The translations under genes were made by a program, and so were the position numbers. A stretch of 52,456 nucleotides of DNA, from IMG/VR virus record IMGVR_UViG_3300020411_002342, positions 1 through 52,456 of that record. One strand, given 5' to 3'. The notes below the pieces were generated by a model, which was given only the letters and a program-made list of their open reading frames with translations, searched no databases and had not been told where the DNA came from. This document shows, piece by piece, positions 10,686 to 24,600 of this stretch. The number at the start of each line of letters is the position of its first letter. Within the stretch, counting starts at the first letter, position 1. Source of the stretch: a virus.

Positions 10686-12679
10686 TGGCATTCGGTCAAT
10701 ACGTTAATTTAGATTTCGATGAAATAAAAACGTCTATCAAAGACTATTTGAAGGCGAATAGTGATTTTACAGATTATGATTTTGAAGGTTCGAACCTTTC
10801 AATCATAATTGATGCACTTGCATACAATACATATACTACCGCATATAACACAAATATGGCGGCAAATGAAAGTTTTCTTGATTCCGCTACATTAAGAGAA
10901 AACGTTGTCGCCTTAGCACGTAATATTGGGTATGTTCCTCGTTCAAGACGTGCTGCCAGAGCAAAAATATCGTTTAATATCACTGGAATTACTGATTCTG
11001 TCACTGTTACACTTAAAGCTGGTTTAATTTGTAACGGTGCTGCAGGAAATACCAGTTATATTTTCTCAATTCCTCAAGATATTACTGTAAATGTCGTTCA
11101 GGGAGTCGCACAATTCAATGAAATTGAAATATTTGAAGGATTATTCATTAAACAAAACTTTAAAGTTAATACATCACAGTATAATCAGCGATTTATTCTT
11201 CCAAATTCGTTTATTGACACATCTACACTCAATGTAAAGGTAAGATCAACAGAAAATGCTACAAGTTCTGTTGAATATAAACAAATTAACAATATTATTG
11301 GTATAACTTCGACATCTTCTTCCTATTTGTTGCAAGAAATTGAGGATGAAAGGTATGAAATCATGTTTGGTGATGGTGTAATTGGTAAAAAACTTGCAAA
11401 TAACAACTATATTACAGTAAGTTACATTACAACTGCTGGAAAAGGTGGAAATGGAGCTGCAGAATTCAGCTTTATTGGTCAATTAGTTGATCAAGACGGT
11501 GGAGCTGTGAATCCAGCTAACGTTTCTCTTGTTACAACCAATGAAACTTCAAGAGATGGTGATGAAATTGAGTCAATTTCCTCCATAAAGTACTATTCAC
11601 CAAGAATTTACTCATCTCAATACCGTGCCGTGACATCTTCCGACTATGAATCGGTCTTGTCATACGTTTATCCTAATGTTGAATCAGTTACAGCGTATGG
11701 AGGGGAGGAATTAAACCCTCCAAGATACGGAAAAGTGTATATTTCTGTAAAACCAAGGAATGGTGACTACCTTTCTGACTTTACAAAGCGTGATTTAGTG
11801 CAAAAATTGAAGAGTTATGCGGTTGCTGGTATTGTTCCAGAGTTTGTTGACCTAAAATACCTTTATGTTGAGTTAGATGCTTATGCATATTACAATACAA
11901 ATTACATTAGTGACCCAGAAAACTTAAAATCTTTGGTTACTAACTCATTAAATCAGTATTCTAAGTCAATTGATGTTAATAGATTTGGTGGTAGGTTTAA
12001 ATATAGTAAGACTTTAGGATTAATTGATGGTGTAGACACCGCAATTGTGTCAAATATCACCAGAGTTATTATTAGAAGGAATTTGATATGTGAAATTAAT
12101 AAATTTGCTCAATATGAATTATGTTATGGAAATGCATTCCACGTTGCACAATCTTCATATAACATCACATCCACTGGATTCACCGTCCAGGGAGTGCCTG
12201 GCACTGTTTATCTTGCAGATGAGGTAATAAATGATACAAGAGGTAGAATATTCTTCTTTACATATACAGAAGGTGGAAAACCATCTATTATTAAGAAGAA
12301 TGCAGGTACAGTCAAATATGACATCGGTGAAATCCTTATAGATACTGTTAGCATAACCTCTACAGTCATTGAGAATAATATTGTGGAAGTTCAAGCTATT
12401 CCTTCTTCGAATGATGTTATTGGATTAAACGATTTGTATGTAAAACTTGATATGTCTAATACACACATCACTATGGTACAGGATATTATTGCTTCTGGAG
12501 AAAATACATCTGGTTCGAGTTTCATAAGAGGGTCAAGTTATGATATTCCAACATATACAAGATCTTCAAACTCTACCGTTTCTACAAAGAAAGCAATAAG
12601 TTCTACAGTTTCATCAACTACTAGTACAACTAGCAGTACATTTAATACAACATCGTCAACAACTGGATATACAACTTAA
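10685..12679 (+). CDS. 6: baseplate wedge subunit gp6
   Basis: 664 residues, the same size as T4 gp6 (660). The N-terminus (FDEIKTSIKDYLKANSDFTD, then FEGSNLSIIIDALAYNTYTTAYN) and FGDGVIGKKLANNNYITVSY are typical of gp6/gpJ baseplate J proteins, which form the inner ring dimer of the wedge with gp7 and gp25. An oddity is the C-terminal tail: about the last 45 residues are a Ser/Thr-rich low-complexity stretch (SSTVSSTTSTTSSTF) absent from T4 gp6. The gene overlaps both neighbours by one base. Confidence 0.93.
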   Translation: MAFGQYVNLDFDEIKTSIKDYLKANSDFTDYDFEGSNLSIIIDALAYNTYTTAYNTNMAANESFLDSATLRENVVALARNIGYVPRSRRAARAKISFNITGITDSVTVTLKAGLICNGAAGNTSYIFSIPQDITVNVVQGVAQFNEIEIFEGLFIKQNFKVNTSQYNQRFILPNSFIDTSTLNVKVRSTENATSSVEYKQINNIIGITSTSSSYLLQEIEDERYEIMFGDGVIGKKLANNNYITVSYITTAGKGGNGAAEFSFIGQLVDQDGGAVNPANVSLVTTNETSRDGDEIESISSIKYYSPRIYSSQYRAVTSSDYESVLSYVYPNVESVTAYGGEELNPPRYGKVYISVKPRNGDYLSDFTKRDLVQKLKSYAVAGIVPEFVDLKYLYVELDAYAYYNTNYISDPENLKSLVTNSLNQYSKSIDVNRFGGRFKYSKTLGLIDGVDTAIVSNITRVIIRRNLICEINKFAQYELCYGNAFHVAQSSYNITSTGFTVQGVPGTVYLADEVINDTRGRIFFFTYTEGGKPSIIKKNAGTVKYDIGEILIDTVSITSTVIENNIVEVQAIPSSNDVIGLNDLYVKLDMSNTHITMVQDIIASGENTSGSSFIRGSSYDIPTYTRSSNSTVSTKKAISSTVSSTTSTTSSTFNTTSSTTGYTT

Positions 12680-15600
12680 TGATCGATACTTCAGTACAAA
12701 GGGTTAAAGTAAGTCAGGTAATTGAGAACCAATTACCTGAATTTGTGCAGGCAGAAAATCCACTTTTTGTGGATTTTATGAAACAATACTATATTTCACA
12801 AGAATTTCAAGGTGGAACTATAGATATTGCGGAAAATTTAGATCGTTATACAAAATTACAAACTTTTGTTGGTACAGCTCTGACAGAGTACACTGGATTA
12901 TCTACGGATACCCAAAATTACTCAAAAACGATATATGTTGACACAACAGATGGATATCCAGCTAAATATGGACTCTTAAAAATAGATGATGAGATAATAA
13001 CTTACACTGGAGTCGGTACTACTTCATTTACAGGTTGTATTCGTGGATTTAGTGGTGTTGATTCAATGGATCAACCTAATAGACCTGATCTTTTATCATT
13101 TAAAACAAGTGTTGGCGCTGCTCACACTGGTGGAACTAAGGTTTACAACCTTTCCAACCTCTTTATTCGTGAATTTTTCAGTAAATTAAAGACAACCTTC
13201 GCAAGTGGGTTTGAAAATAGGAAATTAGATAGTGATTTAGACCAAGTTAAGTTTATTCGACAAGTTAAGGACTTTTATAAGACAAAAGGAACAGATGAAG
13301 CGTATAAAATCCTTTTTAGAGCTTTATATGGAGAAGAAGTTAAGGTTATTAAACCATCTGAGTTTTTATTAAGACCTTCTGATGCAGATTACCAACTTAC
13401 ACAAGATTTTATTGTAAAATCGATTACAGGAGACCCAAGAGCATTAAAAAGTTCTACATTAGTACAAGATAAAGATGATAATGACGAAAATATCCTTGGT
13501 GCTAGTGGTGCTATATCAGATGTTAAGGATTTTATGTATGGTGGGGAACATTATTATCAAATAAGTGTTTCTAAAGACTCAATTAATGGTAATTTTGATA
13601 TTCCTGGTAGAACAAGACTTACTAATGCAGTTTCTATTGGTGGAACAGTTCTTACAGTAGATACTACTGTTGGATTTCCCACTAGTGGATCTGTAAGTAT
13701 TGCTAATGGCGATCCTTCTGGTATTGTAACTTATACTAATAAGACTCTTAACCAATTTACTGGTTTAAGTACAATGAGATCAGCCTTTAAGGTTGGTGAT
13801 GATGTAAGATATGGAAATGTTGCTTATGGATACTCTGTTGGTAATCTTTCAAAGAAAATTGAGGTTCTAATTACTGGTGTTCTTGGTGAATTTGATATTC
13901 CAGAGACAACTTTCTATTTTGATAAGAAAGATAAGATACGAGTTGGATCATTTGGTGTAAATAAGAGTATTCAAGATCAACATTTCAATTCTTGGATACA
14001 TAACGTTTCAGTAAGACATGCACCCAAATCTGTTACAGAGATTTCTTTAGGTACTTTTAATATTGAAACTACTTCTTCTAATGATTTCCTTGAAGAAGAT
14101 TTTGTTGAGATTTTAGATGGTGACGATAAAATATATGGAGTTGGTAGAGTAACATCTGTTATTAGTAATAATGTTTTTGTTCTAAGTGATATACCTGGAG
14201 TCGATATTGCAGAAATACAATATGTAAGACGAAGAATTAATAGAGGAAATAGTATTGTTCATGATAATATTACCAAATATACCACAGATGTTCAAAATAC
14301 TTATGAACATGCAGAATCCTCTTGTGTGTATGTTGCATCCCCTTCTATACCAAGTTTAGGTAATGAACCCATAACAGCATCAGATCGTTCTGTAGAGTGG
14401 TCTGGCACTACTGATGGCACTGAAGTACAAGTAACTACTGGTGCAGATGATCATGGATTCTATTCTGGTGAGGTTGTTAAATTTTCTATTGTTTCTGGTC
14501 ATAATAATCTGACTGATGGTAAGAATTATTATATTAAACGAGTTAGTTCAAATAATGTACAATTTGCAAATTCTTTACCAGATCTTGTACAAAATACTTT
14601 TGTAGATTCTACAGGAACTGGAACATTTAAGATTTCTGTTCCTGATATTGCTAATAAGAAATTAGAACATCAAAAATTATTAAAGAAAATTCCTATTAAT
14701 CCAGATTTTGATGGTAGTCAATATGAAACTACTGCTGCTACATCAACTGGAATATTAATTAATGGAACTGAAATTTATAATTACAAATCTGGAGATGTTA
14801 TCTTCTATGGTGGTGTTAAATCAATAGATGTTCTTGAAGGTGGTTCTGGGTATGATTTAATAACACCTCCAACTGTTACTATTGAAAGTACTTCTGGTTC
14901 TGGTGTAACTGCTACTGCTAATATTAAAGGTCAATTTGAAAGAATTGATATTGTTGATCCTGGTTTTGACTATATTGATGAACCAGTAGTAGAAATATCT
15001 GGTGGTAATGGTTCAAATGCTGTTGCTAGATCAAGATTAAGATTAATTGATCATTTTATTGATTTTGATGCATCTTCTACAGGAGATAGAATTAATATTG
15101 CAAATGATACTATTGGATTTACAACTTTCCATAAATTTAGGGATGGAGAACCTGTAATTTACCAAACTTTTAATACTGGTGCAATTGGTATTGCAAGTGC
15201 TGGTATTACAACAGATCAAATTCAAACAACACCAGATCAAAGACTTGTTGATAATGAAATCTATTATATTGCTAAAGTTGATGCTAGTACAATTAAACTT
15301 GCTAATACTAGAGAAGAGGCTTTAAGTAAATCCAATCTTCTTAACCTAACTGGTTATGCAGATGGTACTCAGAGATTCCAAAGTTTAGAAAGAAAGAAGG
15401 TATTGGGTGATATTATTATTGATAATCCAGGTGAAGGGTTTGAGAATAAGAGAAGACTTGTAAAACCTGCAGGAATTAATACTTATTCTGATTATATTGA
15501 ATATACTGGACATGGTTTTAAAGATGGTGAAATAGTTCAATATTCTTTTGATGGTACTGGAATTGGTGGTATCGATACTGAACAACAATATTATGTTTTA

Positions 15601-18600
15601 AAAGTAAATGATGATAGATTCCGTTTAGCTTCTGCTGGAATAGGAACAACTTTATCTGATGCAAATTATCTTGCAAAACAATTTGTTGGATTTACTTCTG
15701 TAGGAACTGGAGATCATATTTTCAATTATCCACCAATCTCTGTTAATGTAAAAGGAACTATAGGTGTTAATACAACTACTGCAGAGAATTATCATGCAGT
15801 TGTAAATCCAATTGTAAGAGGATCTATAACTTCTATTAATGTAGAGAAACCTGGTACTGGTTATGGATCACCAACTATATTTAATTTTAGTATTCCACCA
15901 ACTATTAGAGTTTCTTCTGGATCATCTTCAGAATATAAAGCTATTGTTTCTGATGGAAAGATTCAAGATATAATTATTACTCGTTCTGGTGGTGAATATA
16001 CATCCACTCCAGATTTGACAATTTTAGGAGATGGTATTGGTGCTAAAGTAGTTTCTTCTATAGACAGTAATGGAAATGTAAGTAAAGTTACTGTTAAAAA
16101 TGGTGGTGTTGGTTATTCAACTGCTACGGTTTCAGTACAAGAGAATATTCCTGGAACTGGTGCTGTTTTCTTATCAAAAATAGATAGTTGGAATATTGAT
16201 AATGTAAAACGATATGAGGATATTTTTGATAATGATGATGGATTCTTAGTAAGGGGTGATAATGATGAAGGTATTAAATTTACTTCTATGTACGCTCCAA
16301 GAGCGCTTAGAAAGGTCATAAAACAAAAAAATAGTGATAATACCTTAGATTACGCACAAAACGATTTAAGTCTCGTAAACAACGCCGAAGAGGTCTCTGG
16401 CAAGCATTCTCCTATCATTGGTTGGGCATATGATGGTAATCCAATTTATGGACCTTATGGATATGATAGAAAAGATGGTGGTATCGCTCGTCTGATTCGT
16501 TCCAGTTATTCTCTCAAAACTTCCAGAGAGAATGGACCTTCAGTTGCTGATTATCCACTTGGTTTCTTTATTGAGGATTATGAATATCTTGGAAATGGTG
16601 ATCTTGATAGAAATAATGGACGTTTTTGTGTTACTCCTGATTATCCTAGAGGAACTTATGCTTATTTTGCAACCATTAATACAACTGAAAATGAAACTAG
16701 TGGAACTTTTAAAAATTATCGTTCTCCAGTATTCCCCTATCTAATTGGTGAAAAATTTGCAGCCAAACCAAACGATTGGAACTTTACTGAAACAAATAAT
16801 CAATCAAAAGATATTAATACATCAGCTTTTAGGAGAAATACTTATCCATATAAACTTGATTCACCTGGTGCAAGATATTCTGGAATATATGACAGTAGAA
16901 AAATTGCAACTCAAGAAACTGAAGTTAATTATTCATCTCCTGGTGGAATTAATCAATATGAAATTGTAAGTTCTGGTGATAATTATCAAGTTAATGAAAA
17001 ATTAAATATTAGTGATCTTGATAATGGAGATGGTTTCTCTGCTAGAATTTCAAAAGTTGTAGGAAAAGATATTGTTTCTATTGCATCAACTGTTGTCAAA
17101 ATTGATAACGTTGTTTTCACGTATGATAATCAAACTGGAGGTGTTGTAGGACTATCATCTCAGCCACATGGTTTAACTGTAGGAGATAGGATAACAGTTT
17201 CTGGATTATCTACAGATTCTCTTAGACAAATTGATGGTAGACATACAGTTGGATTTAATACTTCATTATTTACTCTTGATAGTGCTGGAATAGGAACAAC
17301 AGGTGCAACAGGAATAGTAACAAGTATTAAAGTATCTGGTGATTTATCACCTAAGAATATTCTCCCTAATGACATTATAGGTATAGGATTAACTGAAAGA
17401 ATGTTAGTTCTAAATGTTGATCCAGTAAATTCAGAATTTAGAGTTCAGAGAGAATATAATGGAACTGTTGGAGCTTCTCATAGTGGAAGTGTTACTGTTA
17501 CTTCTCTAAACAGAGCTATAAACTTTAATCTTGGTATTTCTACAGATATAATCACAAATGTAAATGTTCCATATTATTTTAACCCAATTGAAACTCTGTC
17601 ATTAGGATCTACTGCTGGAGTTGGTGTTGGTTCTACATTATCATATTCATATAGAGTTATTGGTGCTACTACTGCTAATAAATTTGTTTTAAGTCAACAA
17701 GCTTATTTGCCTGATCATAGTTTTGTAGATGGTCAAAAATTAATATATGAAAATGGTGGTGGAACTTCAATACAAGTTTATAATGGTATATCTACTTTCA
17801 CTCTTGCAAATAATACGCCAGTATTTGCTATTAGAGATTCAAAAGATTTATTGGGAATATCAACTAATCCTTTAGGAATTGGTTCTGATGGTTCTGTGGC
17901 TGGTATTGGTTCAACTGCATATAGATTATTCTTTACTGGAAATGGTTCAGGCCAAATGCATAGTTTTAAACCACAAAAGACAGAAATTACTGGTTTTGTT
18001 GAAAAGGTGGTAGGAACCGTTGTATGTAAGGAAGATCATAATTTATTACAGAATGATACTGTTTCTATATCATTGACACCAGGTATCAGTACTACTCATT
18101 ATGTTGAATATGATGATGGTTCTAAGAGAACTATAATAGATGCAAAAACCTTTGGTGCTTCATCTGTTAATACATCAGAAAATACAATAACCATTAATAA
18201 TCATGGTTATAAAACAGGAGATAAAATTCTTTATAGATCATCTGGAACTGTAATTGCTCCATTGATTAATCATGAAATTTATTTTATTGTTAGAATAGAT
18301 GATAATAAATTTAAATTATCTAAAACTTATCACAGTTCTACTCTTCTTGTTCCTGAAATTATTGGATTAACAAGTACTGGATCTGGACATAAAATTGGAT
18401 TGATTAATCCATCATTATCTCTTACTCGTGGTTATAAAGTTGGTTTTGCTGTATCAGATACTTCATTAAGTCAAACTATTTCTGGAAACAAGAGACACAT
18501 CTTTAATTTTGATCTTTTTAATGACAAAAACTTTACTAATCCATATTATACCAATCAAAAAGATACTGGTTTCCAAGTTGTAGGTGTTGGTACTGTAGGT

Positions 18601-21600
18601 GTAACATCAACTGCATCAGTTGATTTACAATTAACAGATAATAGTCCTTCGGAATTATTTTATAGGTTAACACCAGTTAATTTGGGTATTGATGCTGACG
18701 CTAAACGTGATCCTGTTGTAGATACTGATGTTATTAATTATTCATCATTAAAAATTAACGATAGTACTTATAATGGAACTTATACTATTACTGGAATAGG
18801 TAGTACAACATTTACTTTTAATATTCCATATTTACCAGAAAGAGATTCTTATAAAGATAATGAAGCTGTTATTTTAAAATATTCAACTTCATCAACAAGA
18901 GCTTCTGGTCCAATTGACAAACTTAATATTGTTTCAAAAGGTAGAGGATATAAAACTGTACCAGTTGTAACTTCTATTGGGTCTACTCAAGGCACTGGTG
19001 GTCTTATTAGGTTAAACAGTACAGATGTTGGTGTATTAAGAAGATATACAACTAAAAATATTGGTTTTGATTATTCTGCCGATAAAACTATTCAACCATC
19101 TGTGCAATTACCACAAATTCTTCGATTAGATAGACTTTCTACTATTGATAATATTGGTATAACATCTGCTGGTAAAAATTATGTAGAAGCACCAAATCTT
19201 GTTGTTATTGATAGAGTAACTAATGAAGTTAATGAAGATGTAGTTACTGAATTGGAACTTCAAGGAACATCTATTTCAAAGGTCAATTTACTTAGAAACA
19301 CAAATAATCTTTATGATACTAATCCAAAAATTGTAACAACTAATAATTCAAATGGTGTTAAAGTAATAGGACTTTCATATACAAGTGGAACAAATCTTGT
19401 AACTTTGACTCTTGATGGAACATATACAACTTCCACATATCCATTTACAATAGGTAAGGAAATATATGTAGAAAATATTGGTATTGGTTCAACTGGAAGT
19501 GGATATAATTCATCTAATTACAATTATAAACCATTTACTGTTACTGGAGTTAATACAAATCCAGGTGGAGGAAATGCTACTGTTTCTTATAATTTAGATT
19601 CTTCGGTAACAAGTCCAGGTATCTTTAGTGGACCTTCATCATCTGGTACAGTTATACGATATGAAGATATGCCCATCTTCAATGTTACTGTAAAACCAAA
19701 TAAATTCTCCGATGGTGAAATTATTAGTACTGGTGATAAATCTGGTATAGTTGTTTCATGGAATGAAGATAATAAGTATATCAAAGTTTTATCCAATGAT
19801 ACCTTTGATAAAGGTGAAAAAATTAATGGACAATCATCAAAATCAGTTGCTGTTATAGAGCAAACTAATAAATTTGATTCTGTATTTAATATAACTTCAA
19901 ATGCACAAGTTATATCTGGATGGCAAAGAGAAACTGGTTTCTTGAATGATGAACTTCAAAGGTTACAAGATAATCAGTATTATAATACTTTTGCTTATTC
20001 ATTAGGAAGTGTAATAGATTATGATACTTGGAGAGATCCTGTTAATAGTTTAGGTCATGTTGTTGGATTTAAGAATTTTGCAGATGTTAATGTAGTTTCT
20101 ATTGCTGGTACTGATGCTAAAAATCGTTCAAATGCAAACGTCACAGTTGGTGATGCTGTTGCTGTAACGATTACCGATCTTATTAGTGAAAAAGAATCTA
20201 TTCATAATACATATGATTTTGATTTAGTAAGAGAAAATTCAAAGAGAATTGATGATAAAACAATAGCTTCTGATGAGATATTTTTTGATAATAAAATTAT
20301 CACAGATTATATTGAGGCAAGAAGTAATCGTGCTCTTTCCATTGATAGTGTAAGTTCTGAATTTAATGATCTTCCAAGAGCAACCGCATATTCTAATATT
20401 GGTGATTTTAACACTGACGAGGTAAGAAGTGCCAAGTATTATGTTCTTTTATTTGATAGAAGATATCCTGGTGAAAAAGAAATTATCCAAGTTAATGTTC
20501 TTCATGATGATAATCTTGGATACATTATGCCTTTTGGTAGAGTAGAAACTGAGATTGATCTTGGAACATTTGACTTTGATGTCACTGGTAAAGTTGGTAC
20601 TTTAAGATTTTTACCATCAAAATATAAAGTTAATAACTATGCTTTAAGATTATTTGCGATACAAGAATTTAATGAAACAGATTCAACTGGAATTGGTTCC
20701 ACAACATTTGGAACTGGATATCATATTGAGTCTAAAGCTGTTGGTGTTGGAACTAATGGTGATACACCTTTCCAAGTTGTTGGTTTAGGAACTGCAGGAG
20801 GAACAACTACTACAAAATTACTTGTATTAACAAATGAGACTAGTGGAAATCAAAGGAGTCAACTTAATGAATTAGTTGTAATGCAACATGGTTCTGAAGT
20901 TTATATGATTGATTATGCTCAAATGATCAATGAAAATATATCAGAAACTAACTCACCTAGCGTAGGTTTAGGTACTTTTGGTGCTGATGTAAGATCTGGT
21001 ATTGCAACTGTTTACTTTACACCTGTAACTGGTGTTGGTGTAACAATGAGAGTTCATCAAACTTCAATAGATTCTAATGCATCTGGTATAGGAAGTGATT
21101 TATATTCTCTAACTCAAGTATTAACTACAACAACAGATATTGCTGCTACCAGTTCTCCACAACCAACACGTATTAGTGGTTTTGGTTCTAATAGTTATCA
21201 AGCTGCAGATTGTTTAATTGAGATTACAGATACTACTAATGATAGAAGAGCTGTTACTCAAGTAACAATGATACATGATGGAACAACACCTTATTTCTCT
21301 GAATGGGGATATTTTGATACTTTCAATGGAACTGGTATTGGAACAATTGGTGTTGGTTATTCATCTACATCTGGTGGTGATTTAGAACTTAGACTTACAC
21401 CTCCAGCAAGTACAGCAGTTAAGACAAAAGTACTTCAATACAATATGACAGAAACTGGTGGTTCAGCTGCTGGAATTGTAACATTCACTAATAGTAGAAT
21501 CGAGGCTACAGATTCTTTATATACTGGAACAGAAAATGATGTTAAATTCTCGTTTGATTTAAAACATGCAGGATCTCCAGTATTCCATAAAGTATTTGAT

Positions 21601-24600
21601 TCTTCTGACCCAGCAGTAGTTGATGTAACTAATGATACTTTTATAGTAGATAACCATTTCTTCACTACTGGTGAAAAAATTACATATACTCCAACTGGTA
21701 CTGGTACAACAATGAGTATCGGTATTGCTTCTACAACTGTTGTAGGGTTTGGAACTACTGATAAACTTCCATCAACATCTTATGTTGTTAAAATAGCTGA
21801 AAATAAATTTAAACTTTGTGGTACTGCTACTGAAGCATTAAAAGCAGCTCCTACAGTATTTAATCTTAGCGCTGTTGGTGTTGGAACTACACATGCATTT
21901 ACTTCAGGAGATCTAAATTCCAAGATGATTGTGACTCTTGATAATAATATTCAAAGTCCTGTTATTCAATCTCCAATTAATACTAAGTTAAGTTTTGATG
22001 CTCCAACAACAACTGACTTTATAACTTTGGTTGGTATATCATCATTCTATTCTGGTGATGTTATTAAAGTTGGCGATGAATTTATGAAAGTTGATACTGT
22101 TGGTATTGGATCTACAAATCAAATACTTGTGAAGAGAGGTCAACTTAACTCAGATATTGTTGCTCATAGTGCAAATGATACTGTTACTAAGTATTTGGGT
22201 AATTATCAAATAGTTAAGGATTCTATTAACTTTACTGATGCACCAAAAGGTGCAAAAGGCCCTGCAGGTTTAACAACTACATCAACATTTACTGGTAGAG
22301 CATTTATAAGAAGTGGTACTTCTTTAGGAGATATTGATACTTATGCAAATAACCATGTATTTGATACTGTTGAAGATCAATTTACTGGAATAGCAACAAA
22401 CTTTATTCTTAAATCTGGTGGACAGAATATAACAGGTTTTGCAACTAATTCTGCAGTTCTTCTCTTGAATGAAATATTCCAGAATCCTGCCAATGATTAT
22501 AATGTTGTAGAGACTGCTGGTATTACATCAGTTAGTTTTACTGGTGCAGGAGTATCTGTATCTTATGATGTTAATGTTTCTTCTATTCCTAGAGGTGGTG
22601 TTATTGTTTCTGTTGCTGAAACTTCAAACTTTGGATATCAACCATTAGTTGCTGCAGGTGGTACTGCAATTGTATCTGCTGCTGGAACAGTAGAATCTGT
22701 ATCTATAGGAAATAGTGGTTCTGGTTATAGAGTAGGACTTCAAACGAATATTCTTGTTACAACCCTTACAAGTTCTGGTATTGTTACTATTGGTACTGCA
22801 AATGTTGATGCAGGTATAGTAACTTCAGTTACTATTACTAATGGTGGTGGTTCTGGATTTAGTTCTGCAAGTCCACCAAAACTTGATATCGAACCACCTC
22901 TTAACTATGAAAATATCAAGTTAGTTGGAAGTTCTACTGGTATTGGTGCATCTATCTCTGTTCGTGTTGGTGCTGCAACAAGTGTTATTGATTGGACTAT
23001 CACAAATTATGGTTATAACTATAAGGTTGATGATGTTCTTTATCTTGAAGAGAATGGTCAAGCTGGTATACCAACAGATGCATCTGCTGGTGTTGCATTT
23101 ACATCATTCAGATTAACTGTTGATAAAGTATTTAATGATAGTTTCACTGGTTGGACATTTGGTGAACTCGAAAAGTTGAATACATTTGAAGATTTATTTG
23201 ATGGTGTTAGAACTTCATTCCCATTGAAGAAAACAATTGGTGCAGTTGCAACTCCAATTACTTTAAGAGCTGGAAAAGGTTCTCCTATTAAGGTAGAAGA
23301 TAATACTTTGATATTCTTGAATGATGTTCTTCAGATTCCTTTTGAGAGTTATAGTTTTAAAGGAGGATCACAAGTTACATTCTCTGAAGCTCCTAAAAAA
23401 GGAGATAAGGTAAGAATATACTTCTTCAGAGGATCTGATAGTGATGTAATTGATGTTGATATATTAGAAACTGTTAAACCTGGCGATAAATTAACTATCA
23501 ATACATATCCAGAAACTGGTCTTAGTTATGAATTCCAACAAGAATCCAGAACAATTACAGGTATCAGTACTGCTGATGCTGTTACAACTAATACCTACAT
23601 AGATATTGGTATTACTACAAATAGAACCCTTTTAAGACCTGCAACTTGGAAGAAACAAACACAAGATGTAATAATTGGTAATATTGGAATTGGAAAAGAT
23701 AGATCAGAATTAGAAGCTGGTATTAGACCAACTGCATATATCATTAATAATGTTGCAGCAGGATCAACCGAAGTATTCACAGATACCGCTTATCCTTTGT
23801 TTAATCAAGTTGATGATATAGTAGAAGGTAAGCAAAGTGTTGTTATTCTTGATAAAACAACAAAAACAGGTGCTGCAGCAACAGCTATTGTTTCCGCTGC
23901 TGGTACTATATCAAGTGTAGTTATTTCTGATGGTGGATCTGGATATACTTCTGCACCTATGGTTTCTATAGGTGTTACTGCTGGTATAGGTACTGTACAT
24001 GCTGGTATAGGTACTACAGAATCAACTAATGCATATGCTTATGCTACTGTTTCTGGTCTTGGTACAATATCTGCTGTTACTATTGAAGCTCCTGGTGCTG
24101 GTTATACCAATACAAGTCCTCCAAAGGTTCTTGTTGCTCCAGAGGCTCAAACAGATGATAAATTATCAAGTGTCAAATATGATGGTGATTTTGGTATTAT
24201 AACTGGTATTGGTACTACTTCTGTTGTAGGTATTGCAACTACAGGATTGACATTTGATTTACATATTCCAAAAGGATCTGTTCTTAGAGATACATCTGTT
24301 GTTTCTTCTGCTTCCACTGTAAGTGGTATTCAAACTGGATATTACTTTATTGCATATAATACTAATGTTGGAGGTGGATTAACCTCATATTCGGATGCAA
24401 CAGGAACAACATCTGTTGGTATTGGTACATCCTTTATAGATAATATATACAGAGTACAAAGTGTTGAAACTGTACTTGCATCAGCACATGGAATTGGTCA
24501 TACAGCTCTGAGAAGAGTAACTGTGAGTGTAAGTTCAACAGAAGGTGTTGGTATTGGTTCAAGTTCTTACTTTGGTGAATATTCATGGGGTAGATTATAC

